A program made the position numbers and the translations under genes. DNA of 17,210 bases from Caulobacter segnis. GTDB taxonomy: Bacteria; Pseudomonadota; Alphaproteobacteria; Caulobacterales; Caulobacteraceae. The stretch lies in NCBI RefSeq assembly GCF_003243465.1, contig NZ_QFQZ01000091.1:1-17210 (forward strand), written 5' to 3'. The notes beneath the pieces are model-generated. The model saw only the letters and a list, made by a program, of their open reading frames with translations, had not been told where the DNA came from and did no database searches. The first letter of the stretch is position 1. Each line of letters begins with the position of its first letter. Positions 5,344 through 12,413 of this stretch are shown in pieces.

Positions 5344-8300
5344 CTAGTCGAGCTGGCGCTTGATCTCTTCGACGGTGAAGCACTCGATCACGTCGCCGAC
5401 CTTGATGTCCTGGAAGCCGGCGAACATCATGCCGCATTCCTGGCCGACGGGGACTTCGTTGACCTCGTCCTTGAAGCGCTTGAGCGTCTGCAAGGTGCCC
5501 AGTTCCAGGACCACGATATCCTGGCGGATGATCCGGACCTTGGCGCCCTTGCGGACCACGCCCTCGGTGACCTTACAGCCGGCGACCTTGCCGACCTTGC
5601 TGATGTCGAAGGCCTGCAGCACCTCGGCGTTGCCGAGGAAGGTTTCGCGCTGGATCGGCGCCAGCATGCCCGAGAGCACGCCTTTGATGTCGTCCAGCAG
5701 GTCGTAGATGATCGCGTAGTAGCGGATCTCGACCCCTTCGCGCTCGGCCAGGGCCCGCGCCTGGGCCGAGGCCCGGACGTTGAAGCCGATGATCGGCGCG
5801 CCGGCGCCCTTGGCCAGCATGACGTCGCTTTCGCTGATCGCGCCGGCGCCCGACAGGATGATCCGCGCGCGGACCTCGTCGGTGGCCATCTTGTCCAGCG
5901 AGCCGATGATCGCCTCGGCCGAACCCTGCACGTCGGCCTTGATGACCAGCGGCAGTTCTTTCAGCTTCTTGTCCTGCAGCTTGGCCATCATGTCGGCCAT
6001 CGAAGCGCCGGCGCCCACCGGGGCCAGCGACTTCTCGCGCTTCAGGCGGATGCGGTACTCGGTCAGCTCGCGGGCGCGGGCCTCGTTCTCGACCACGGCG
6101 AACGCGTCGCCCGGCGAGGGCACGCCGTCCAGGCCGAGGATCTCGACCGGGGTGGCGGGACCCGCCTCCTGGAGCTGTTCGTTGCGCTCGTTGAGCAGCG
6201 CGCGGACCTTGCCCCACTGGCTGCCGGCCACGACGATGTCGCCGCGCTTCAGCGTGCCGCGGTTGACCAGCACGGTCGAGACCGCGCCGCGGCCCTTGTC
6301 CAGCTTGGCCTCGATCACGACGCCGTCGGCGCTGCGGTCGGGGTTGGCCTTCAGGTCGAGCACTTCGGCCTGCAGCAGGATGGCTTCCAGCAGGTCGTCC
6401 AGGCCGGTGCGGGCCTTGGCCGAGACCTCGATCAGCTGGGTGTCGCCACCCAGGCTTTCGACGACGATCTCGTACTGCAGCAGCTCGTTGACGACGCGCG
6501 TCGCATCCGAGCCCGGCTTGTCCATCTTGTTGACGGCGACGATGATCGGCACCTCGGCGGCCTTGGCGTGTTTGATCGCCTCGATCGTCTGGGGCATCAC
6601 GCCGTCGTCGCCGGCCACGACCAGCACCACGATGTCGGTGATGTTGGCGCCGCGAGCGCGCATTTGCGAGAAGGCGGCGTGGCCGGGCGTGTCGAGGAAC
6701 GTCACGCGCTGGCCATCCTTCAGGCGAACCTGATAGGCGCCGATGTGCTGGGTGATGCCGCCGGCTTCGCCCGCCGCCACGTCCGTGGAGCGCAGGGCGT
6801 CGAGCAGGCTGGTCTTGCCGTGGTCGACGTGACCCATGATCGTGACGACCGGGGGACGCGTCTCCATGTGGTCGTCGTGGTCGTCCGCGCCGATGAAGCC
6901 TTCTTCGACGTCGGCTTCCGACACGCGCTTGACGGTGTGGCCGAACTCGGTGGCCACCAGTTCGGCGGTGTCGTTGTCGATCACGTCGTTGATCTTCAGC
7001 ATCACGCCCTGACGCATCAGGAACTTGATGATGTCGACGCCGCGCACGGCCATCCGGTTGGACAGCTCCTGCACGGTAATGACGTCCGGAATCACGACCT
7101 CGCGGGCCACGCGGGCCTGCTCGGCCACACCGCCGCGACGCTTTTCCTTTTCGCGCTCACGGGCCCGGCGGACCGAGGCGAGCGAACGCATCCGGTCGGC
7201 GGAATCCCCGTCACCGGCGACGGCCTGGATGGTCAGGCGGCCTTCGCGACGCTGCGGAGCGCCCTTGACGCGCGAGACGGCCTTGTTCGGCGCGGCGCTC
7301 TTGCGACGATCATCGTCCTCGTCCGGACGACGATCCATGACGCTGCCGCCGGGACGCGGCGCCGAGCGCGTGGCGCGCTGGATTTCCGGCGTGGCGGGAG
7401 CCGAGGCCGGAACGCCGGGCCGCGGACCACGTGGCGGGCCGCCGGGACCGCGCGCGCCCGGGGCCGGACGCGGCGCGAGGGCCGAGTAGCGGACGGTCTG
7501 CTGCGGGCGGTCGCCCTGAGGACGATCCCCCTGGGGACGGTCGCCGCGGTAGCCGCCGCGATCCCCTTGCGGGCGATCGCCGTCGGGACGCGGACCGCGC
7601 GGTCGGTCGCCTTCCGGACGCGGCGCGCGCTGGCCGAAGTTGGCGCCGGCGTCGGGACGTGGGGCGCGCTGGTTGAACGGGCGGTCGCCTTGCGGGGCCG
7701 GGCGGTAGGTCGTCGTGGTCGGACGATCGTCGCGACGGTCGCGGCTGGGCTCGTAGGTGCGGGTCTGGCCCGGGGCCGCGGCGCGCGGCGCATCCTGGCG
7801 AGGGGCGTCCTGACGCGGAGCCTCGGCGCGCGGAGCGGCCGGGGCCTGGGCGACGGGCGCCTGGCTCACGGGCGCCGGCGCAGGGGTCGGGGCGACCGGC
7901 GCAGGCTTCGGCGTCGCGGCCGGCTGGGCCGGAGGCGGCGGCGGGGCGGAGGCGGCGCGAGCCGCTTCCTGCGCCGCGCGCTCAGCGGCGGCCTTGGCGG
8001 CGGCTTCGCGCTGCGCGGCTTCCTGAGCCGCACGAGCCCGAGCCTCGGCGGCCGCCTGCTCGGCGGCGCGCGCTTGAGCGCTCTCGATGGCGCGCTGACG
8101 GGCGCGCAGTTCTTCCTGCGACAGACCGCCAGCCGAACCACCGCCGCCACCCTGGGACGGGGCCGAACGCGGCGCCGAAGCGTCGGGCGTGTGACGACGT
8201 TCCGCCGAAGACGGCGCGGCGAGATTGCCTGAGGCGGGCGCGTGAGGCCGCGTCCGCTTGGTTTCCACCACCACCGTCTTGGTCCGGCCGTGGCTGAAGC

Positions 8301-8397
8301 TCTGCTTCACGACCCCTGCGCTCACCGAGCCCTGACGGGGCTTCAGCGTGATCGGGGCTCGTCCGCCGGGTCGGCCGTTTTCGTTGTCGTCGCTCAT
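5344..8397 (-). CDS. infB: Translation initiation factor IF-2
   Basis: IF2 is the GTPase that brings initiator tRNA to the 30S subunit and promotes subunit joining. The product has 1017 residues, long for the family. Residues 1-60 hold SFSHGRTKTVVVETKR; 93-149 form an Ala/Arg/Glu-rich helix; 150-210 an Ala/Pro linker; 210-300 an Arg/Asp/Pro/Gly tract with repeated GDRPQ units; about 435-490 the IF2N domain. The G domain has G1 GHVDHGKTS (522-530), G3 DTPGH (569-573) and G4 NKMD (623-626); domains II-IV follow and end EEIKRQLD. The start MSDDNENGRPGG was chosen by family resemblance; it lacks a strong ribosome site, and an in-frame ATG 18 codons upstream (8449-8451) is possible. It lies 289 bases after ylxR, wider than usual in this operon. 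Confidence 0.96.
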   Translation of the reverse strand: MSDDNENGRPGGRAPITLKPRQGSVSAGVVKQSFSHGRTKTVVVETKRTRPHAPASGNLAAPSSAERRHTPDASAPRSAPSQGGGGGSAGGLSQEELRARQRAIESAQARAAEQAAAEARARAAQEAAQREAAAKAAAERAAQEAARAASAPPPPPAQPAATPKPAPVAPTPAPAPVSQAPVAQAPAAPRAEAPRQDAPRQDAPRAAAPGQTRTYEPSRDRRDDRPTTTTYRPAPQGDRPFNQRAPRPDAGANFGQRAPRPEGDRPRGPRPDGDRPQGDRGGYRGDRPQGDRPQGDRPQQTVRYSALAPRPAPGARGPGGPPRGPRPGVPASAPATPEIQRATRSAPRPGGSVMDRRPDEDDDRRKSAAPNKAVSRVKGAPQRREGRLTIQAVAGDGDSADRMRSLASVRRAREREKEKRRGGVAEQARVAREVVIPDVITVQELSNRMAVRGVDIIKFLMRQGVMLKINDVIDNDTAELVATEFGHTVKRVSEADVEEGFIGADDHDDHMETRPPVVTIMGHVDHGKTSLLDALRSTDVAAGEAGGITQHIGAYQVRLKDGQRVTFLDTPGHAAFSQMRARGANITDIVVLVVAGDDGVMPQTIEAIKHAKAAEVPIIVAVNKMDKPGSDATRVVNELLQYEIVVESLGGDTQLIEVSAKARTGLDDLLEAILLQAEVLDLKANPDRSADGVVIEAKLDKGRGAVSTVLVNRGTLKRGDIVVAGSQWGKVRALLNERNEQLQEAGPATPVEILGLDGVPSPGDAFAVVENEARARELTEYRIRLKREKSLAPVGAGASMADMMAKLQDKKLKELPLVIKADVQGSAEAIIGSLDKMATDEVRARIILSGAGAISESDVMLAKGAGAPIIGFNVRASAQARALAEREGVEIRYYAIIYDLLDDIKGVLSGMLAPIQRETFLGNAEVLQAFDISKVGKVAGCKVTEGVVRKGAKVRIIRQDIVVLELGTLQTLKRFKDEVNEVPVGQECGMMFAGFQDIKVGDVIECFTVEEIKRQLD

Positions 8398-8520
8398 GCG
8401 CTCGCTTGTACTTCCGCCAGGCGGTACCTGGCTAAAAAACCGTGTTTCCATGTGAGAAAGGGGCCTGGACGCACTTCCAAAAGGAAGCCGTTTCCCGACC
8501 CTTCGCCCACGAACGCGACC

Positions 8521-8543
8521 CGAATAGCCGCGTCCAACGTCAA
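8521..8543 (-). promoter_or_regulatory. Possible infB promoter
   Basis: On the minus strand TTGACG (8538-8543) matches the Caulobacter -35 consensus, and GCTATTCG (8521-8528) resembles GCTANAWC, but the 9-base spacing from TTGACG is slightly short. It sits about 120 bases upstream of the infB start, and a GANTC site (GATTC, 8545-8549) lies just beyond the -35. This would let infB be transcribed apart from nusA. Confidence 0.3.
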
Positions 8544-8548
8544 AGATT

Positions 8549-8598
8549 CTAGAGCTTTTCCATTCCACCGGAGATCCGGTGAGATGCAAAAGCCCTAG
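8549..8598. repeat. Long imperfect palindrome, AGAGC-type interspersed repeat, copy 1
   Basis: Outer arms CTAGAGCTTTT (8549-8559) and AAAAGCCCTAG (8588-8598) pair with one mismatch, and inner arms CACCGGA-like (8566-8572) and TCCGGTG (8575-8581) pair perfectly. The whole makes a 50-base near-palindrome. Its outer arms match those of the element at 13511-13564 (TAGAGC-TTT / AAAGG-CTCTA), so both belong to one family of intergenic palindromes; similar TAGAGC-ended repeats are common in alphaproteobacteria (from memory). It lies in the ylxR-infB spacer. Confidence 0.7.
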
Positions 8599-8603
8599 AG
8601 CCC

Positions 8604-8646
8604 GCCTTGGTCGGATGAGCGTCCAAGGCGAACAGGCTCGCCTGTT
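8604..8646. other. Overlapping alternative hairpins after ylxR
   Basis: Three inverted repeats compete here: GCCTTGG/CCAAGGC (8604-8610/8623-8629), AGGCGA/TCGCCT (8626-8631/8638-8643) and AACAGGC/GCCTGTT (8631-8637/8640-8646). They start about 40 bases past the ylxR stop in the transcript. There is no T-run on the minus strand, so this is not a clear intrinsic terminator; it may be an RNA processing or stability structure. Confidence 0.35.
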
Positions 8647-8686
8647 TTCGATAGAGATCTTCTTGTCCGTCGAGACGGGAAAATCC

Positions 8687-9334
8687 CTAGCTTTCCTCGC
8701 GTCCGTTCGCCGACCATTCGGGAGGCGAAAGCGGGCGGAAGCCTGACAATCGCTCGACATCCTGTGTCCAGCGATCGATGCCGCGCCCGGCAAGGAGAGC
8801 GGTGTGTATCACATTCTCCCCACCCAAGGCCAAACCCAATTCGTCCGAATTGAACGCGCCCAGCAAACGGGGCGCTGTCGGGGCCTTGCGGGCGGCGGAT
8901 AAAATCTTGCGGCGACCGTCCTCGGCGCCGTCCGACGCCTCGATCAGCCAGGCCACCTTGCCCGTAGCCAGGGCGGCGACCACCTTCTCGAAACCCGAGA
9001 TAATGCTCCCCGCCTTCCGCGCAAGGCCCAGGCCCTCCAGAACGCGCCGCGCCAGCAAGGCCTCGACTTGGTCGGCGAGGTCCGGCGCGGCGGTCAGCTT
9101 GGCCTTGGCCGCGCGGGAAAAGAGCCCCTTCTTGGCCGCGGTCGCCACGGAATCGCGATCGGCGCCAACCCAGATCCCGCGTCCCGGCAGCTTGCGCGCG
9201 AGGTCGGGAACCACCGCCCCGTCCGGGCCCGCCACGAAGCGGATCAGGCGCGCCTCGTCGGTCGCCTCGCCCAGGACGATGTCCTTGCGCTGGCGGCTGG
9301 CTTCGGCGTGGGTCTTGGCGGTCTGGTCTGTCAT
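8687..9334 (-). CDS. ylxR: YlxR (DUF448) / L7Ae-like RNA-binding protein
   Basis: The 215-residue protein joins an N-terminal DUF448/YlxR domain (about 15-95; RQRKDIVLGEATDEARLIRF and LPGRGIWVGADRDSV) to an L7Ae-like ribosomal-protein domain (about 95-185; GLGLARKAGSIISGFEKVV, then VAWLIEASDGAEDGRRKI). The fusion is standard in alphaproteobacteria. YlxR proteins are RNA-binding and sit between nusA and infB; a role in regulating RNase P or transcription has been proposed in other bacteria. Here the position often held by cysteine before the IV of the first motif is Asp. It starts 66 bases after nusA, with AGGA close to the ATG, and a strong hairpin lies in that gap. Confidence 0.9.
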   Translation of the reverse strand: MTDQTAKTHAEASRQRKDIVLGEATDEARLIRFVAGPDGAVVPDLARKLPGRGIWVGADRDSVATAAKKGLFSRAAKAKLTAAPDLADQVEALLARRVLEGLGLARKAGSIISGFEKVVAALATGKVAWLIEASDGAEDGRRKILSAARKAPTAPRLLGAFNSDELGLALGGENVIHTALLAGRGIDRWTQDVERLSGFRPLSPPEWSANGREES

Positions 9335-9350
9335 GGGTCCTGAACAGCGA

Positions 9351-9380
9351 ACGGCCCCGCGGATCGCTCCGCGAGGCCGT
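9351..9380 (-). other. Strong hairpin between nusA and ylxR
   Basis: ACGGCC/GGCCGT (9351-9356/9375-9380) and CGCGGA/TCCGCG (9358-9363/9368-9373) stack with one C-A mismatch around a 4-base TCGC loop, giving a 13-position stem. It ends 16 bases before the ylxR start. No T-run follows on the minus strand, so it is more likely a processing or attenuation structure setting the nusA to ylxR-infB ratio than a full terminator. Confidence 0.5.
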
Positions 9381-9400
9381 CGTTTGATACGCGAAGGCGC

Positions 9401-11062
9401 TTAGGCCTCCCCGGCCTCTTCACCCGCTTCGACGGTCTCGGCTTGAGCGTCAGCGTCAGCCTCGGCTTCAGCTTCAACCTCTTCATATTCGGGCTCGGGC
9501 GGAGCCTCGACCCAGCCCATGGCGATCCGCGCGCGCATGATCAGCGCCTCGGCGTCCTCGGGCGAAAGGTTGAAGCTTTCCAGGATGCCCGGCTCGCGCA
9601 CGCGCTCGCCGTTCTTGCTTTCGAACCAGCCGCGCATGTCGTCGGGCACCAGACCGGCGAGGTCTTCCACCGACTTCACGTCGCCTTCGCCTAGGGCCAC
9701 GGCCATGGCCAGGGTCACGCCGTCGATGGCCAGCACCTCGTCCTGCACGCCCAGCTCGATGCGCTTGGCGTCCAGGGCGGCGGCTTCCTTGTCCAGGAAT
9801 TCGCGGGCGCGAGCCTGCAGCTCCTCGGCGGTCTCCTCGTCGAAACCTTCGATCGAGGCGATCTCATGCGGCTCGACGAACGCGACGTCTTCCACGGCGG
9901 CGAAGCCTTCGGTGACCAGCAGCTGGGCGATGACCTCATCGACGTCCAGGGCTTCCTGGAACAGGGCCGTGCGCTCGGTGAACTCGCGCTGACGGCGCTC
10001 GCTCTCCTGGCTTTCGGTCATGATGTCGATCTGCCAGCCGGTCAGCTGCGAGGCCAGGCGGACGTTCTGGCCGCGACGGCCGATGGCCAGCGACAGCTGC
10101 TCGTCCGGCACCACGACTTCGACGCGCTCGTCTTCCTCGTCCATGACGACCTTGGAGACTTCGGCCGGGGCCAGGGCGTTGACGATGAAGGTGGCTTCGT
10201 CTTCCGACCACTGGATGATGTCGATCTTCTCGCCCTGCAGCTCGGCCACGACCGCCTGCACGCGCGAGCCGCGCATGCCGACGCAGGCGCCGACCGGGTC
10301 GATGCTCGAGTCGTTCGAGATGACGGCCATCTTGGCGCGCGAACCCGGGTCGCGGGCGACGGCGCGGATCTCGATGACGCCGTCATAGACTTCCGGCACT
10401 TCCTGCGCGAACAGCTTGGCCATGAAGCCGCCGTGGGCGCGGCTCAGCATGATCTGCGGGCCCTTGGTCTCGCGACGGACGTCGTAGATGTAGGCGCGGA
10501 TGCGGTCGCCGACGTTGAAGTTCTCGCGCGGGATCGACTGGTCGCGGCGCATGATGCCTTCGCCGCGGCCCAGGTCGACGATGACGTTGCCGTATTCGAC
10601 GCGCTTGACGCTGCCGTTGACGATCTCGCCGACGCGATCCTTGTACTCGTCGTACTGACGCTCGCGCTCGGCCTCGCGGACCTTATGCATGACGACCTGG
10701 CGGGCCATCTGGGTCTGGACGCGGCCGATCTCGAACGGCGGCAGGACTTCTTCGTAGACCTTGCCGATCTCGGCGTCACGCCAAGCGCGCTTTGCGATCG
10801 ACAGCTGCATCTTGCCGATCTCGCCTTCGAGTTCGGCGTCGTCGGCCACGACTTCGATCACGCGCTTCTGCGTCGTCTCGCCCGTGCGCGGGTCGATCTT
10901 GACGCGGATGTCGTGCTCGGCGCCGTAACGGGCGCGGGCGGCCTTCTGCAGGGCGTCCTCGATGGCCTCGATGACGACTTCCTTCTCGATGCCCTTTTCG
11001 CGGGCGACCGCGTCGGCGATCTGCAGGAGTTCAAGCCGGTTGGCGGCGATGCCGATGGCCAT
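9401..11062 (-). CDS. nusA: Transcription termination/antitermination factor NusA
   Basis: NusA binds RNA polymerase and nascent RNA, promoting pausing, intrinsic termination and rRNA antitermination. The 553-residue product has the N-terminal polymerase-binding domain (1-130; LLQIADAVAREKGIEKEVV), an S1 domain (about 143-205; GSVKRVEYGNVIVDLGRGEG), KH1 (about 230-300, with GMRGSR), KH2 (about 302-350, SLAIGRRGQNVRLAS) and two C-terminal helical repeats (about 365-515). A very acidic tail (520-553, mostly Glu/Ala/Asp) follows. It is longer than E. coli NusA (495) mainly because of the tail. It begins 2 bases after the rimP stop, so the two are tightly coupled. RimP and NusA share the leader described at 11641-11743. 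Confidence 0.97.
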   Translation of the reverse strand: MAIGIAANRLELLQIADAVAREKGIEKEVVIEAIEDALQKAARARYGAEHDIRVKIDPRTGETTQKRVIEVVADDAELEGEIGKMQLSIAKRAWRDAEIGKVYEEVLPPFEIGRVQTQMARQVVMHKVREAERERQYDEYKDRVGEIVNGSVKRVEYGNVIVDLGRGEGIMRRDQSIPRENFNVGDRIRAYIYDVRRETKGPQIMLSRAHGGFMAKLFAQEVPEVYDGVIEIRAVARDPGSRAKMAVISNDSSIDPVGACVGMRGSRVQAVVAELQGEKIDIIQWSEDEATFIVNALAPAEVSKVVMDEEDERVEVVVPDEQLSLAIGRRGQNVRLASQLTGWQIDIMTESQESERRQREFTERTALFQEALDVDEVIAQLLVTEGFAAVEDVAFVEPHEIASIEGFDEETAEELQARAREFLDKEAAALDAKRIELGVQDEVLAIDGVTLAMAVALGEGDVKSVEDLAGLVPDDMRGWFESKNGERVREPGILESFNLSPEDAEALIMRARIAMGWVEAPPEPEYEEVEAEAEADADAQAETVEAGEEAGEA

Positions 11063-11064
11063 GG

Positions 11065-11640
11065 TCAGTCCTCTTCACTTTCGGACAGGTCGTCGTTGTC
11101 GGATTGGAGACGGGCGGCGCGCTGCTTGGCGCCCCGCTCCATCAGGGTGTCGGTCATGACGAGCTTGGCGTCGATGATCCAGGCGAAGGGGAAGTAGACG
11201 GTGACGTCGTCCTCGCCCTCGATATTGAGGCCGACCTGGTCGTCCTCGATCCCAGCCAGCTCGCCCTTGAAGCGCTTGCGGCCCTCGGCCACGCGGTCGA
11301 GCTCGATGCGAGCCTCAAGGCCGGCATAGTCCTCGAAGTCCTTCAGCCGGGTCAGCGGACGATCGACGCCGGGGCTGGAGACCTCCAGCGTATATTCGCC
11401 AGCGATCGGATCGGCCGCGTCCATGACTTCCGAGATCGCGCGCGACAGGCGGGCGCAGTCCTCGACATTCATGTCGCCGCCCGTGCCGTCCTCCAGCAGC
11501 GGGTGTTCGGCCATGATCTGCAGGCGGCGCTGCTCGGCGCCGCCCATCAGGCGCAGCCGGACGATCTCGTAGCCGAGGCTCTCGGCGACGGGATCGAGCA
11601 TCTCGATCAGCTCTCGGTCTTCCTGCGTCTTGCCGCGCAC
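11065..11640 (-). CDS. rimP: Ribosome maturation factor RimP
   Basis: RimP binds the free 30S subunit and is needed for its maturation (pseudoknot and S12 entry). The 191-residue form begins at a GTG (11638-11640): VRGKTQEDRELIEMLDPVAE, followed by SLGYEIVRLRLMGG, then YTLEVSSPGVDRPLTRLKDF, the RimP signature, and an SH3-like C-terminal domain ending in an acidic tail ESEED. A longer frame opens with TTG at 11679, but the extra 13 residues are basic, lie across a perfect RNA hairpin and are not family-like; GAGAG sits 4 bases before the GTG. It is the first gene of the rimP-nusA-ylxR-infB run. Confidence 0.92.
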   Translation of the reverse strand: MRGKTQEDRELIEMLDPVAESLGYEIVRLRLMGGAEQRRLQIMAEHPLLEDGTGGDMNVEDCARLSRAISEVMDAADPIAGEYTLEVSSPGVDRPLTRLKDFEDYAGLEARIELDRVAEGRKRFKGELAGIEDDQVGLNIEGEDDVTVYFPFAWIIDAKLVMTDTLMERGAKQRAARLQSDNDDLSESEED

Positions 11641-11659
11641 GTGTCTCTCGAACTCTTTC

Positions 11660-11676
11660 GCCGGTCGCCGACCGGC
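11660..11676 (-). other. Short perfect hairpin at the rimP translation start region
   Basis: GCCGGTCG (11660-11667) and CGACCGGC (11669-11676) flank one base, forming a tight stem in the leader 20 bases before the rimP GTG. Coming right after the terminator-like stem at 11687-11709, it could be part of a switch affecting both read-through and initiation. Confidence 0.45.
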
Positions 11677-11680
11677 CAAA

Positions 11681-11709
11681 CAAAAAGCGGCAGCCTTTCG
11701 GGCCGCCGC
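11681..11709 (-). terminator. Terminator-like attenuator in the rimP-nusA leader
   Basis: Read leftward, GCGGCGGCC and GGCTGCCGC (11701-11709 and 11687-11695) pair with one mismatch around a CGAAA loop and are followed directly by TTTTTG (11681-11686). This is a textbook intrinsic-terminator shape, but it lies between the rimP promoter and the rimP start, with no other minus-strand gene upstream in this stretch to terminate except distant trmB. It is therefore best read as an attenuator of the operon that encodes NusA. Confidence 0.6.
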
Positions 11710-11749
11710 TCGAAAGCGCCATCTAGCGCTAACGGACGATGTAGGACGG

Positions 11750-11778
11750 TTTATAGGCGAATTGAAAAAGCTTGTCGA
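11750..11778 (-). promoter_or_regulatory. Promoter of the rimP-nusA operon
   Basis: On the minus strand TCGACA (-35, 11773-11778) and TATAAA (-10, 11750-11755) are exactly 17 bases apart, each one mismatch from the bacterial consensus; CCTATAAAC also fits the Caulobacter -10. Transcription should begin near 11743, giving a leader of about 100 bases. A GANTC site (GACTC, 11777-11781) overlaps the -35 box, so CcrM-type methylation could influence it. Confidence 0.6.
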
Positions 11779-11879
11779 CTCTGACGACGCTCGCCCCTTC
11801 CGCGCCGCAGCAATTTCGGCCTATAAGCCCGACCGCGCAGGCCGCCTTCTCGCGGACCTCAAGAAATCAAAGAGTCACA

Positions 11880-12413
11880 ATGGACCTTTCCAAGATTCCG
11901 ACGGGCGTGAACCCGCCTTACGATCTGAACGCGATCATTGAGATCCCGCAGGGCGGCGAACCGGTTAAGTACGAGATCGACAAGGAAAGCGGCGCCCTGA
12001 TGGTGGACCGCTTCCTGCACACGGCGATGTTCTATCCGGCCAACTACGGCTTCATCCCGCACACCCTGGCCGACGACGGCGATCCGGCCGACATCATGGT
12101 CGTCGGCCCGACCCCGGTCGTGCCGGGCGCGATCATCCGCTGCCGCCCGATCGGCACCCTGATGATGGTCGACGAAGCCGGTTCGGACGAGAAGATCCTG
12201 GCCGTGCCGGTCGACAAGCTGCACCCGTTCTATACGGGCGTCGCCAGCTGGCGCGACCTGCCGACCATCCTGACCGAGCAGATCGCCCACTTCTTCCAGC
12301 ACTACAAGGACCTGGAAAAGGGCAAGTCGACCAAGATCACCGGCTGGGCCGATATCGACGAAACCGCCGAGATCATCCGTACGGCGATCAAGCGCTACAA
12401 CGAGACGTACTAA
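11880..12413 (+). CDS. ppa: Inorganic pyrophosphatase (family I)
   Basis: This soluble Mg-dependent enzyme hydrolyses pyrophosphate from nucleic acid and aminoacyl-tRNA synthesis. The 177-residue product is the standard family I length. All the active-site residues expected from the E. coli enzyme are present, one position on: Glu21, Lys30, Glu32, Arg44, Tyr56, the DGDPAD cluster (Asp66, Asp68, Asp71), Asp98, Asp103, Lys105, Tyr142 and Lys143. It runs rightward, divergent from rimP. A weak purine-rich ribosome site (AAAGAG) and a GANTC site (GAGTC, 11872-11876) lie just before the ATG. Its TAA overlaps the next ATG (TAATG), so the following gene is translationally coupled. Confidence 0.97.
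   Translation: MDLSKIPTGVNPPYDLNAIIEIPQGGEPVKYEIDKESGALMVDRFLHTAMFYPANYGFIPHTLADDGDPADIMVVGPTPVVPGAIIRCRPIGTLMMVDEAGSDEKILAVPVDKLHPFYTGVASWRDLPTILTEQIAHFFQHYKDLEKGKSTKITGWADIDETAEIIRTAIKRYNETY

Noticed and set aside
7496..7768. CRISPR-like array suggested by regular repeats
   Set aside because: The repeats are in-frame GDRP codon repeats within IF2, of irregular length and without spacers.
5104..8232. A 1042-codon open frame on the plus strand opposite infB
   Set aside because: It is the mirror of a high-GC coding frame: rich in His, Asp, Arg and Gly with no recognisable domain, while the minus strand gives full-length IF2 with every GTPase motif.
8398..8793. N-terminally extended IF2 reaching into ylxR
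   Set aside because: The frame crosses the palindromic repeat and overlaps ylxR. Only the ATG at 8449-8451 (18 extra codons) remains a realistic alternative.
9866..11197. A 443-codon plus-strand frame opposite nusA
   Set aside because: Composition is dominated by Asp, Leu, Ala and Val from antisense codons; nusA on the other strand is unambiguous.
11641..11679. Longer RimP starting at TTG 11679
   Set aside because: The extra 13 residues are not family-like and cover a perfect leader hairpin; the GTG at 11638-11640 fits the family start.
11710..11879. Initiator tRNA (metY) upstream of rimP as in enterobacteria
   Set aside because: No cloverleaf arms, T-loop (GGTTCAAAT-like) or CCA end on either strand.
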